In this document: positions 33,717 to 41,265 of the stretch, piece after piece | How the letters are laid out: the number at the start of each line of letters is the position of its first letter | Numbering within the stretch: position 1 is the stretch's first letter | Notes under the pieces: generated by a model | What the model saw: the letters and a program-made list of their open reading frames with translations, nothing else | What the model was told of the DNA's origin: nothing | Database searches by the model: none | Program-made: the position numbers and the translations under genes | From: Peptoniphilus_A sp001811425 | GTDB lineage: Bacteria; Bacillota; Clostridia; Tissierellales; Peptoniphilaceae | Reading direction: 5' to 3' | Length of the DNA: 64,000 bases | NCBI RefSeq assembly: GCF_001811425.1 | Contig: NZ_KV804703.1 | Span: 62,001 to 126,000 of the forward strand

Positions 33717-34364
33717 ATGAATGGAAATTATTTAGAATTAAATGTATTTTTCGACATCATTGGCACAATTGCCTTTGCTATTTCTGGTGCCATACTTGGA
33801 TGCAGAAAGAAGATGGACATACTTGGTGTAATTGTTTTAGGTCTAGTGACAGCCCTTGGAGGTGGATTCATTCGCGACCTAGTCCTTGGAATAACGCCGC
33901 CAAAGATGTTCCAAAACTCAACTAACGCAATAATATCCACTGTCTTTTCGATTTTGGTCTTTATCTTTTATTCTCTTAAGCAAGACTTCGAAAACACTCA
34001 CTGGATGAAATTTATGAATAAGTTTATGATTATAACAGACACTATTGGTCTTGCATCTTTTACCATAACGGGAATGGCGACGGCAATCTCCCTTGGCTAC
34101 GACAAAAAATTTCTTTTGATCTTTGTGGGATCAATTACTGGAGTTGGCGGCGGAATGATTCGTGATGTCTTGGCAGGGACTATTCCCTTTATCTTTCGAG
34201 AGCAAATTTACGCTGGCGCCTGCATACTTGGTGCCATAGCTTTTATAATAGCAAGACATTTTTGTAACTATCAAATTTCAATGGTAATATGCTTTTTTGC
34301 AGTTTTAATCATCAGGCTTTTGGCAGTAAAGAAAAATTGGAATTTGCCAAGAATAAAAAATTAG
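33717..34364 (+). CDS. TRIC family cation channel (UPF0126/YicG)
   Basis: 215 residues, seven predicted helices built from an internal duplication. Each half holds the glycine hinge motif: ALGGGFIRDLVLG near 45 and GVGGGMIRDVLAG near 140, both characteristic of bacterial TRIC proteins (PF03458). They form trimeric cation-selective channels in the membrane; the physiological role in bacteria is unclear. The gene starts a rightward run with the MTH1187 protein 9 bases later. The ATG lies shortly after a TATAAT-like region. Confidence 0.9.
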   Translation: MNGNYLELNVFFDIIGTIAFAISGAILGCRKKMDILGVIVLGLVTALGGGFIRDLVLGITPPKMFQNSTNAIISTVFSILVFIFYSLKQDFENTHWMKFMNKFMIITDTIGLASFTITGMATAISLGYDKKFLLIFVGSITGVGGGMIRDVLAGTIPFIFREQIYAGACILGAIAFIIARHFCNYQISMVICFFAVLIIRLLAVKKNWNLPRIKN

Positions 34365-34373
34365 GAGGAAAAA

Positions 34374-34685
34374 ATGGCAGTAGCAGAATTAACACTTGTA
34401 CCTATTGGAACAGAAAAGACATCTGTAAGTAAGTACATAGCAGGTGCCCTTGATGCAATTGGAGAAGTGGAAGGACTAACTTATGAACTAAACCCCATGG
34501 GCACAGTTATATCTCACAGTGACCTTTCAGTTTTATATGAAGTAATAAGAAGGATGCAGGAGTCTGTCTTTGAGGCTGGAGCAAATAGGGTCTACTCTGT
34601 TGTAAAAATCGACGACAGACGCGACAAGGACTACACTTTTAAGGATAAAGTCGTATCCGTCAATGAAAAGAGAAAAAATAAATAG
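34374..34685 (+). CDS. MTH1187/Thiamine_BP family protein
   Basis: 103 residues: AELTLVPIGTEKTSVSKYIA, YELNPMGTVISHSDLSVLYE, AGANRVYSVVKIDDRRDKD. This is the ferredoxin-like MTH1187/YkoF-type fold (PF01910), which binds thiamine-related ligands in some members. It is a cytoplasmic thiamine- or HMP-binding protein. AGGAGG precedes ATG 34374. It is probably co-transcribed with the TRIC gene and ends in a terminator. Confidence 0.87.
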   Translation: MAVAELTLVPIGTEKTSVSKYIAGALDAIGEVEGLTYELNPMGTVISHSDLSVLYEVIRRMQESVFEAGANRVYSVVKIDDRRDKDYTFKDKVVSVNEKRKNK

Positions 34686-34696
34686 TAAAAAAAATT

Positions 34697-34724
34697 AAGC
34701 CTCATCAGTGATGGGGCTTTTGAT
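34697..34724 (+). terminator. Terminator after the MTH1187 gene
   Basis: AAGCCTCATC-AGT-GATGGGGCTT stem with a T run. Confidence 0.85.
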
Positions 34725-34763
34725 AAATTAATTTGAATAAAAAATTTTTATGGAGGAGGAAAT

Positions 34764-35726
34764 ATGTACGAAGGATTTTTAACTGATGTCAAGGGAATTA
34801 AACTTGGTCACGCAGAAGATGATGTGGCCCTAACTGGTACAAGTGTCATCTTGTGTGAAAATGGTTTTACTGCAGGAGTTGATGTTCGTGGAGCTGGGCC
34901 TGGCACTCGTGAGACCGATCTTCTAAGAGCAGAAAATTTAGTCCAAAAGGTTCACGGGGTTTTTTTAACTGGTGGCTCTGCCTATGGTCTTGATGTAGGC
35001 GGCGGCATTATGAAATTTTTGGAGGAAAAGGGCGCTGGATTTGACGTTGGCGTTGGAGTTGTTCCCATAGTTCCTGGTGCAGTCCTATTTGACCTTGCTC
35101 TTGGAGATTCCAAAGTTCGACCAGACTTTAAAATGGGCTATGAGGCTGCAAAGTCTGCCAAGGATAAAGATGAAACAGAGGGTAATTTCGGTGCAGGTTG
35201 TGGCGCAAGCGTTGGAAAAATTTTGGGCAATGATTTTGCCATGAAGTCAGGCATAGGTCAGTCATCAATAAAAGTTGGTGACCTAGTCGTGTCATCTATT
35301 GTCGCCCTAAATGCTCTTGGAGATATTTTTGACTATGAAGCTGGAAAAAGAATCGGCGGAGTCTATGACAGGGCAAATAAAAAGTTTTTAGACACAAATA
35401 GTCTTTACGAAAAGAGCTTAAACGATTATAATCAATTTAGCCCAGCCAACACAACTATATCTGTCATAGCGACAAATGCAAGGCTAACAAAGGCAAACTG
35501 TAACAAGATCTCACAAATGGCTCATGATGGTTATGGAAGGTCAATTAATCCAGTCCATACCATGAACGATGGAGATACTATTTTTACACTTGCAAGCGGC
35601 GAAGTTGATGCAGATATAAACTTAGTGGGAATACTTGCGGCAAAGACAATTTCTAGGTCTATTGCCAATGCAATTTATTCAGCAAAAGATTCAGGCGGGC
35701 TAGTAAGTTATAACAGCATCAAATAA
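34764..35726 (+). CDS. P1 family (DmpA-like) aminopeptidase
   Basis: 320 residues, Ntn-hydrolase of the DmpA/BapA family (PF03576). It contains GVDVRGAGPGTRETDLL near 40, VFLTGGSAYGLDVGGG near 68, NFGAGCGASVGKI near 140 and the autoprocessing/nucleophile region NTTISVIATNARLT near 230. The precursor should self-cleave before the N-terminal Thr/Ser of the beta chain. Family members release N-terminal residues, including beta- and D-amino acids, from small peptides or amides. GGAGGA lies before ATG. A perfect hairpin overlaps the stop codon. Confidence 0.9.
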   Translation: MYEGFLTDVKGIKLGHAEDDVALTGTSVILCENGFTAGVDVRGAGPGTRETDLLRAENLVQKVHGVFLTGGSAYGLDVGGGIMKFLEEKGAGFDVGVGVVPIVPGAVLFDLALGDSKVRPDFKMGYEAAKSAKDKDETEGNFGAGCGASVGKILGNDFAMKSGIGQSSIKVGDLVVSSIVALNALGDIFDYEAGKRIGGVYDRANKKFLDTNSLYEKSLNDYNQFSPANTTISVIATNARLTKANCNKISQMAHDGYGRSINPVHTMNDGDTIFTLASGEVDADINLVGILAAKTISRSIANAIYSAKDSGGLVSYNSIK

Positions 35727-35734
35727 TTTTGATG
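35715..35734 (+). terminator. Hairpin over the P1 peptidase stop
   Basis: GCATCAAA-TAAT-TTTGATGC is a perfect stem spanning the TAA stop. No long T run follows, so termination is weak or the stem is an mRNA 3'-end or spacer structure before panT. Confidence 0.5.
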
Positions 35735-35773
35735 CATGAAGGGTATCTTTATGAACCCTATCTGGAGGTAAAA

Positions 35774-36523
35774 ATGAATAAAACTACTGACCGTAACAGA
35801 AAGCTAGTAATAGCTGCTATGCTTGGTGCAATCACAGTTGTATTAAGTCTAACTCCCCTTGGACTTATTCCACTTGGAGTTATCAACGCGACAACTATGC
35901 ATATACCTGTAATTATTGCAGCTATAGCTGAAGGCCCTATTGTGGGCGCACTTGTTGGACTTATATTTGGCGTGTCATCTCTCTTAAATGCAATTTTAAG
36001 AAACGCAAGTCCCGTTGCCTTTGTCTTCTACAATCCACTTATTTCAGTTGTGCCTAGAGTTTTAATTGGGATAACTTCTTATTACTCTTACACAGCAATG
36101 AAAAAGCTTGAAGACAAAAATTTGAGAAATCTTACAAAAGTTTTGTGGGGGCTTGTTTCAATATTCTTGGCATTCCTACTTTATAAGAATATTACTGGCG
36201 ATGGCTCAACGCTTAACATAACCTTTGTAGTAATTCTTCTCATACTTTGTCTTGGCTTTTTAGTTTATTCCTTTAAGTCAAGCGAAAAAGACTTCCCTAT
36301 TGCCATAGGTGCCTTTGTAGGTTCCATGACTAACACAATTTTAGTCCTTGGAGGAATTTATCTAATCTATGCAAAGAGATATGTAGAAGCCCTAAATATC
36401 CCAATGGAAAGTGCAAAGTCAGCAATCCTCGGTGTCTCTGTGACATCAGGCATACCTGAAGCAATACTTTCTGTTATTATCACTACTGCAGTTATAAAAG
36501 CTTTGAAAGCAAGGAAGGGTTAA
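35774..36523 (+). CDS. panT: ECF transporter S component, pantothenate type
   Basis: 249 residues with about six hydrophobic helices. It has LTPLGLIPLGVINATTMHIP near 28, EGPIVGALVGLIFGVSSLLN near 53 and VPRVLIGITSYY, the S-component layout. Assignment to pantothenate rests on the ECF PanT-like features and on the CoaX-family gene directly downstream. ATG 35774 follows CTGGAGG; the longer upstream frame lacks a site. It would work with an EcfAA'T module located elsewhere. The coaX-like ATG follows its stop within two bases. Confidence 0.82.
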   Translation: MNKTTDRNRKLVIAAMLGAITVVLSLTPLGLIPLGVINATTMHIPVIIAAIAEGPIVGALVGLIFGVSSLLNAILRNASPVAFVFYNPLISVVPRVLIGITSYYSYTAMKKLEDKNLRNLTKVLWGLVSIFLAFLLYKNITGDGSTLNITFVVILLILCLGFLVYSFKSSEKDFPIAIGAFVGSMTNTILVLGGIYLIYAKRYVEALNIPMESAKSAILGVSVTSGIPEAILSVIITTAVIKALKARKG

Positions 36524-36524
36524 T

Positions 36525-37307
36525 ATGTTACTTGCAATTGATATAAACAATAAAAATACCAATTTTGGCATATTTGAAGATGAAAGACTTGTCACGAAAT
36601 TTTCTATAATGACTGACAAAAAGAGGTCCACTGAAGAAATTAAGCTAACTATTAAACTTATACTCATGGACAAAAAAATAGATTTATCTGACATATCCGA
36701 CATCATACTTTCATCAGTTGTGCCTGAACTTAATTCAAGCTACGATATCATTTCAAAAGACATACTTGGCAAGGGTCCCATGGTTATTTCTGCTGGAGTG
36801 AAAACTGGTTTAAATATAAAATGTGAAAGTCCAAGAGAAGTTGGCACAGATAGAATAATAAGGGCAGTGGCAGCAACTCAAAGATACAGAGAAAATATAA
36901 TAATAATTTCTGCATCATCAGTTACCACAATTGACTATATCAATGCAAAAAAAGAATTTATGGGAGGATTAATCCTTCCAGGCATTAGCCTTCTCCAAGA
37001 TTCACTAGTTAGGGGTTCAGCAAAACTTCCCCTAGTTGAAATAAAAAAGCCAGAAGACATAATTGGCAAGAATACAGAAAAGGCAATTCAAAGAGGAATT
37101 TACTTCGGCTACAGAAAAGCTGTCCTTGGAATAGTTGATGAAATAATAAAGACCTATTCCCTCAATAAAAATAATACAAAAATTTTAACCACTGGTGCCA
37201 TGGCAGGTCTTCTTGAAAATGAAATTTATGCCATGGAAGAAGATCAGGCACTGGGAATATTTGGCTTAAAAATAATTTATGACTTAAACAAAAATAAGGC
37301 TTCCTGA
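36525..37307 (+). CDS. coaX: Type III pantothenate kinase family (CoaX) with altered active-site motifs
   Basis: 260 residues aligned end to end with CoaX: N-terminal phosphate loop region DINNKNTNFGIFED, GTDRIIRAVAATQRY near 110, MGGLILPGISLLQDSL near 146 and a C-terminal LGIFGLKIIYDLN. CoaX phosphorylates pantothenate, the first step of CoA synthesis. Two catalytic motifs deviate: the usual D-x-G-N-T loop reads DINNKNT, and the D-x-G-T-A-x-T motif with the catalytic Asp reads SASSVTT. It may be a non-catalytic or regulatory paralogue. It is coupled to panT, and its stop overlaps the shared terminator. Confidence 0.85.
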   Translation: MLLAIDINNKNTNFGIFEDERLVTKFSIMTDKKRSTEEIKLTIKLILMDKKIDLSDISDIILSSVVPELNSSYDIISKDILGKGPMVISAGVKTGLNIKCESPREVGTDRIIRAVAATQRYRENIIIISASSVTTIDYINAKKEFMGGLILPGISLLQDSLVRGSAKLPLVEIKKPEDIIGKNTEKAIQRGIYFGYRKAVLGIVDEIIKTYSLNKNNTKILTTGAMAGLLENEIYAMEEDQALGIFGLKIIYDLNKNKAS

Positions 37308-37323
37308 TTGGAGCCTTATTTTT
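37292..37323. terminator. Bidirectional terminator between coaX-like gene and murI
   Basis: AATAAGGCT-TCCTGATTGG-AGCCTTATT stem, then six T. It includes the coaX-like stop codon and the murI stop region. Confidence 0.88.
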
Positions 37324-38143
37324 TATACTTTTCTAAATCTTCAATTTTTACGCTGTGAAATTTCACATCGAAGTCACTTAAATCTACAATCTTTTCCATT
37401 GTGTAGCGGAACTTATCAATGTCGCCAGTTATGTAGAAGTCAATACTTCTATTTGGCATTTCTTCTTCACTTAGGTCTAAAATATTTATGGCATCTAAGA
37501 CAGTTTTGTAGGCTGGGTCAACCATTAAAACTCTTTTGCCCTGTCTCTTAAAGATTCTCTTAAAGGAGTCTTCCACAAGAGGATAGTGAGTGCAGCCAAG
37601 GATCATGGTGTCAAAATCATAGTCGCCAAACTCATCTAAATACTTCTTCACAATGGCGTCCATGTGGTCTTCCCCAAACTCTCCCCTCTCAATGGCAAGA
37701 GTTAAATCTGGGCAGTAAACTGATCTCAATTCAATAGAAGGGTCCATGTCTTTTAAGACCTTGTCGTAAATCCCGCTTTCAACGCAGGACTTTGTAGCAA
37801 CTAGGGCAACTTTATTGTTGCTAGTCCTTTCAATTGCATTAAAACTTCCTGGCTCAACTACACCAATAATCGGATAAGAATATTTTGTCTTTGCTTCCCT
37901 TAGCCCATGACTAGTAGCTGTGTTGCAAGCAATGATGGAAAGGTCAACGCCTAGGTCCTTAAAGAATCCCATAGCTTCCAAGGTGTAATCTCTTATCTCT
38001 TCATCAGTCCTTGCACCATATGGCATCCTCAAAGTATCGCCAAAAAAAGCAAAGTTTTTATTTTTTATTTTATTTAAAGCAACTTTTAAAACAGAAAGTC
38101 CACCCACTCCGCTGTCATAAAAGCCAATCAAATTTTTTCCCAT
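37316..38143 (-). CDS. murI: Glutamate racemase
   Basis: 275 residues. It has the two catalytic cysteines in SIIACNTATSHG near 72 and ILGCTHYPLVED near 183, and the N-terminal GFYDSGVGGLSVLKVAL and DTLRMPYGAR motifs. It makes D-glutamate for peptidoglycan in the cytoplasm. It is single, convergent with the coaX-like gene. A GGTGATTTA site precedes ATG 38143. Confidence 0.95.
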   Translation of the reverse strand: MGKNLIGFYDSGVGGLSVLKVALNKIKNKNFAFFGDTLRMPYGARTDEEIRDYTLEAMGFFKDLGVDLSIIACNTATSHGLREAKTKYSYPIIGVVEPGSFNAIERTSNNKVALVATKSCVESGIYDKVLKDMDPSIELRSVYCPDLTLAIERGEFGEDHMDAIVKKYLDEFGDYDFDTMILGCTHYPLVEDSFKRIFKRQGKRVLMVDPAYKTVLDAINILDLSEEEMPNRSIDFYITGDIDKFRYTMEKIVDLSDFDVKFHSVKIEDLEKYKK

Positions 38144-38280
38144 TAAATCACCAACTCTTTTATTATAATACTATATATGATGAAAAACAAAAAGAATAAT
38201 AAAAAATTCAAAGATATATGAAAAAGATCTTCAAAAAATCTTCTAAATAATAATTTATGTAAAATTAAAACCAGCTAATA

Positions 38281-38314
38281 AAAAAATAAACCCATTAACA
38301 AAGTTAACAGGTTT
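38281..38314 (-). terminator. Terminator of tRNA-Lys
   Basis: AACCTGTTAAC / GTTAATGGGTTT imperfect stem followed on the minus strand by a T-rich tract. Confidence 0.75.
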
Positions 38315-38317
38315 TAG

Positions 38318-38393
38318 TGGTGCACCTTTACGGACTCGAACCGTAGGCCCACTGATTAAGAGTCAGTTGCTCTACCAACTGAGCTAAAGGTGC
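38318..38393 (-). tRNA. tRNA-Lys (anticodon CUU)
   Basis: The minus strand reads GCACCTTTAGCTCAGTTGGT at the 5' end. Anticodon stem ACTGA/TCAGT encloses CTCTTAA (anticodon CTT). GGTTCGAGTCC T-arm and encoded CCA are present. Confidence 0.97.
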
Positions 38394-38465
38394 AAAATTT
38401 ACAAACGCATTATTAAATTTTTACATTTTTTACAATGCCGATGCAACAGAAATAATTATAATTAA

Positions 38466-38494
38466 AAAAAACACTCTTGTCAAGTGCTTTTTTT
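38466..38494 (-). terminator. Terminator of the GntR regulator gene
   Basis: AGCACTTGACAAGAGTGTT hairpin followed by eight or more T on the minus strand. Confidence 0.8.
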
Positions 38495-38496
38495 TT

Positions 38497-39165
38497 TTAA
38501 TTTCTAAACATTTTATAATCTGCTTGTTCTTCAAACATGATATATATATTTTCAATAGTTCTTTCACTAGCTTTTCTAGCTTCAGCTGGTTTCTTTTCTT
38601 CTATCAAATTATATACTTTTTGCAAATTGTTGTAATGTTTTTTGTAATTTTCTTTGTCTCTGAAAATAAAATTACCAAATCTGTAAAGCCTTTTGTTGAT
38701 CATGTTCATGACTTCAACTAAAATATCGTTGTTGAGACAGGAAACAAGTGCCATATTCCATTCGATAATTAAATTTTGAGCCAATTCCTCATCCTTATTT
38801 TCAATTGCAAGCCTAAGCTCTTCATTTATATCTTGAAAATATTTAGTGTTCTCTCCAAGGCCCTTTTGTGCCAAGAGTTCAACAGCAAGAGGCTCCAAGG
38901 ATTTCCTCACTATATAAAGATTCTTTGCCTCTTTGACGGAAATTTTGGAAACGATGAAGGACTTTCTTGGAAAACTAGTAACAAGCCCATCCTCTTCAAG
39001 TTTTTTTAAGGCTTCTCTCACTGGTGTCCTACTAACACCAAGATTAGAAGCGATTTCCATTTCAATTAACTTATCTCCCGGAAGTAATTTATTTTTTAAA
39101 ATCTTTTCTTTTAAATCTCTGTAAACCAAATTGCTAAGAGACTTTTTATTGCTTCGAAGATCCAA
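38497..39165 (-). CDS. GntR/FadR family transcriptional regulator (FCD domain)
   Basis: 222 residues. The winged helix at about 10-75 reads LVYRDLKEKILKNKLLPGDK, then LGVSRTPVREALKKLEEDGL, the GntR signature. An all-helical FCD ligand domain follows at about 85-215. FadR-type regulators sense small acids such as lactate, gluconate or amino-acid derivatives. The nearest catabolic genes are the epimerase/DUF819 operon and the class V aminotransferase, but no operator links them. It is single, with a GGAGAGTGGGG region before ATG. Confidence 0.9.
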   Translation of the reverse strand: MDLRSNKKSLSNLVYRDLKEKILKNKLLPGDKLIEMEIASNLGVSRTPVREALKKLEEDGLVTSFPRKSFIVSKISVKEAKNLYIVRKSLEPLAVELLAQKGLGENTKYFQDINEELRLAIENKDEELAQNLIIEWNMALVSCLNNDILVEVMNMINKRLYRFGNFIFRDKENYKKHYNNLQKVYNLIEEKKPAEARKASERTIENIYIMFEEQADYKMFRN

Positions 39166-39349
39166 AGCCCCACTCTCCTATTTACTAAAATGTTTTCCCT
39201 TATTATGGAATTATTTTTTCTTATTATACCATATAAAAGGTATTTTAAAATAAATTTCTTTTAATTATTTACAAAAAGTTTACTTAATATTTATTATGGG
39301 TATGTAATTAAAGTACACAAATTTATAACTTATCAATTTAGGAGGAAAA

Positions 39350-40009
39350 ATGAATAAGAAAATTTTAATTACAACACTTGGACTCGGACTTGCACTGACA
39401 CTTTCTGCTTGTGGACAAAAAACTGAAAAAGCAGAGCCAGCAAATTCTGAAGTGAAAGTTGAAGAAAATGTTAATAAAAATGCAAACAAAAACATGGCTG
39501 ATGCTGAGACAAAGGAAGAAAGTGCAAACAAAAACATGGCTGATGCTGAGACAAAGGAAGAAACTGCAGTAAATAAGGGTGCAGTTGCAAATTTAGACAG
39601 AGGAATTGCCTTTGACGGATTTAAAAAACTTCACCCTGATGCAAAAGTTGAATCTTTCCAACTTGAAGTTGAAAATGGAAAATCCTACTACAAGGTTGAT
39701 GGCTATGATGCCAAAAACGAATACGAAGTTACAGTTGACGCAGTAACTGGTGACATTGTTAAAGACGAGTTTGAAGCAGAAGACACTTCAGCTAAGACAG
39801 CAGACATCCAATTAGAAATGATTGAAGCAGTTGATAAATTTATGGACCAAGCCTTAAAGGACGCTGGTCAAGGCTTTGAAGCTGGCGAATACGAAGTTGA
39901 ATTCGACAATGGTGTGTATGTAGTTAGCGTTGAAGTTGTCAATGGAAATAAAGACATAACTTACGAATACGACTTTGAAACAGGTAAACTTATAGAAAAA
40001 GACATGTAA
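39350..40009 (+). CDS. PepSY-domain lipoprotein with tandem repeat
   Basis: 219 residues. The lipoprotein signal is MNKKILITTLGLGLALTLSA with lipobox LSAC (Cys near 21). An acidic spacer carries a 14-residue unit NKNMADAETKEE(S/T)A twice. Two PepSY-like segments follow at about 85-145 (AFDGFKKLHPDAKVESFQLE, EYEVTVDAVTGDIV) and 155-217 (AGEYEVEFDNGVYVVSVEV, YEYDFETGKLI). PepSY domains are associated with protease inhibition or surface sensing. AGGAGG before ATG. It is monocistronic, with a strong terminator. Confidence 0.88.
   Translation: MNKKILITTLGLGLALTLSACGQKTEKAEPANSEVKVEENVNKNANKNMADAETKEESANKNMADAETKEETAVNKGAVANLDRGIAFDGFKKLHPDAKVESFQLEVENGKSYYKVDGYDAKNEYEVTVDAVTGDIVKDEFEAEDTSAKTADIQLEMIEAVDKFMDQALKDAGQGFEAGEYEVEFDNGVYVVSVEVVNGNKDITYEYDFETGKLIEKDM
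39482..39565 (+). repeat. 42-bp tandem duplication inside the lipoprotein gene
   Basis: Units 39482-39523 and 39524-39565 differ at one base (AGT versus ACT end). In frame, it adds 14 residues to the spacer. It is a likely site of length variation. Confidence 0.95.
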
Positions 40010-40044
40010 TAAAGTCAACAAAATAATTTTAAGTAATTAATGAA

Positions 40045-40069
40045 GAAAGAGGGTCTTCCCTCTTTTTTT
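40045..40069 (+). terminator. Terminator of the PepSY lipoprotein gene
   Basis: AGAGGG-TCTT-CCCTCT stem with six or more T. Confidence 0.88.
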
Positions 40070-40147
40070 GTGTAAGTTTTTCTAAAAATTTAAATATTCT
40101 ATATCTTATAAATATACCCTCTACAAAAAAGTAGAGGGTAGAATTTT

Positions 40148-40450
40148 TTATTTTAACTTTTTATATCTCTGTAAGGCATCTTTATAGGCAGAAATTATTG
40201 CCTTTGTGGAAGAAGCATTATATCTCTTCAAAATTTCTTCTGTTATTAAATCTTCATCAGAAATATTTTTGCCCTCAAAAATTTTTCTTATAAAGCCACG
40301 AGTAAGTTCAAGTGTTGCATTGCTATCCATATTAATAATTTCGCCATTTTCTTCAATTTCGAATGCCAAATAAAAAACTCCATAGATTTTTGTAATAGCA
40401 TTGTCTGAGTTTGTCCTTGCCTCTCCAGTGAGATATAAAGTGTTTTTCAT
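40148..40450 (-). CDS. DUF3870 family protein
   Basis: 100 residues: MKNTLYLTGEARTNSDNAIT, then YGVFYLAFEIEENGEI, DSNATLELTRGFIRKIFEG and a C-terminal helix with YNASSTKAIISAYKDA. This matches DUF3870, small cytoplasmic proteins found beside murein-peptide or amino-acid racemase genes in Firmicutes; function unknown. ATG 40450 lies within a GGAGAATAAG context overlapping the serine hydrolase stop. It is the last gene of the epimerase operon. Confidence 0.85.
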   Translation of the reverse strand: MKNTLYLTGEARTNSDNAITKIYGVFYLAFEIEENGEIINMDSNATLELTRGFIRKIFEGKNISDEDLITEEILKRYNASSTKAIISAYKDALQRYKKLK

Positions 40451-40451
40451 C

Positions 40452-41240
40452 TTATTCTCCAATATTTTTATAAATTTCAAGAGAGATTTTGCCTATAATT
40501 TCTTTAGCTGCCACATTTGACTCGGCGCCACTTACTAAAACTACTAAAATGTAGTTTTTTGCTTCTGTAAAAAATATTCCGCCATCATTTTCCAAATTGT
40601 CTAGGTCGCCACTCTTACTTGCAATTTTTAAATCTTCTGGTAAATATCTTTGCAGCCTGTCCCTTTCCTGTTGTCTCAAGAGAATATCAATGGCAAGACT
40701 TGACATTTCTTCGCTTAAAAAAGATTTTTCATAAATCATTTTTAAAATGCTGGCAACATCTTCTGAAGAAGTGTAGTTGTCATGTCCCTTTTCTTTGGCG
40801 CCTACATCCATCATCTTTCTCTCAAGAGAAGTTTCTAAAAGTTTAAGCTCTCTTCCTAGTTTATTTACATCATCCATGCCAACTTTATCAATTAAGATAT
40901 TTGTGGCGAAGTTGTCGCTTATTATTATCATAAGAGTCAGAAGCTCTCTGATAGAAAATAAGTGTTCACAAGAAAGCTCCTTTAACACTCCTGAACCATC
41001 AACCTTGTTCTCGTCTTCAAGTTTTATTTTTTCATTAAGATTAATTTCTCCTAATTCAACTTTTTTAAAAATAGTGAGCATTATTAGAAGCTTTATCATG
41101 CTTGCTGATGGAGATTTTTTATTTCCATTTATAGAAAATTTTTCGCCCTCATCTAAATCGCAAAAAGTGACAGATATTGACCCTGGACTTTCATCTACAA
41201 TATTTTTTATGGCATCTCTCAATTTATTATAGTTTATCAT
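40452..41240 (-). CDS. Class A beta-lactamase-fold serine hydrolase (no signal peptide)
   Basis: 262 residues with all three class A motifs: SASMIK (S-x-x-K) near 46, SDNFATN (SDN) near 107 and KSGDLDN (KSG) near 208. The N-terminus MINYNKLRDAIKNIVDES has no secretion signal, so the enzyme is predicted cytoplasmic, unlike true resistance beta-lactamases. In this operon (Ala-Glu epimerase, DUF819 carrier, DUF3870) a peptidase or amidase acting on imported murein peptides is the likely role. No GlxE Glu166-like motif was confidently placed. Confidence 0.8.
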   Translation of the reverse strand: MINYNKLRDAIKNIVDESPGSISVTFCDLDEGEKFSINGNKKSPSASMIKLLIMLTIFKKVELGEINLNEKIKLEDENKVDGSGVLKELSCEHLFSIRELLTLMIIISDNFATNILIDKVGMDDVNKLGRELKLLETSLERKMMDVGAKEKGHDNYTSSEDVASILKMIYEKSFLSEEMSSLAIDILLRQQERDRLQRYLPEDLKIASKSGDLDNLENDGGIFFTEAKNYILVVLVSGAESNVAAKEIIGKISLEIYKNIGE

Positions 41241-41265
41241 ATCAACACTTTCTTTTCTATGTCTC

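Noticed and set aside
40777..41232. 151-codon plus-strand frame
   Set aside because: Antisense of the serine hydrolase, which has all three catalytic motifs in the other strand.
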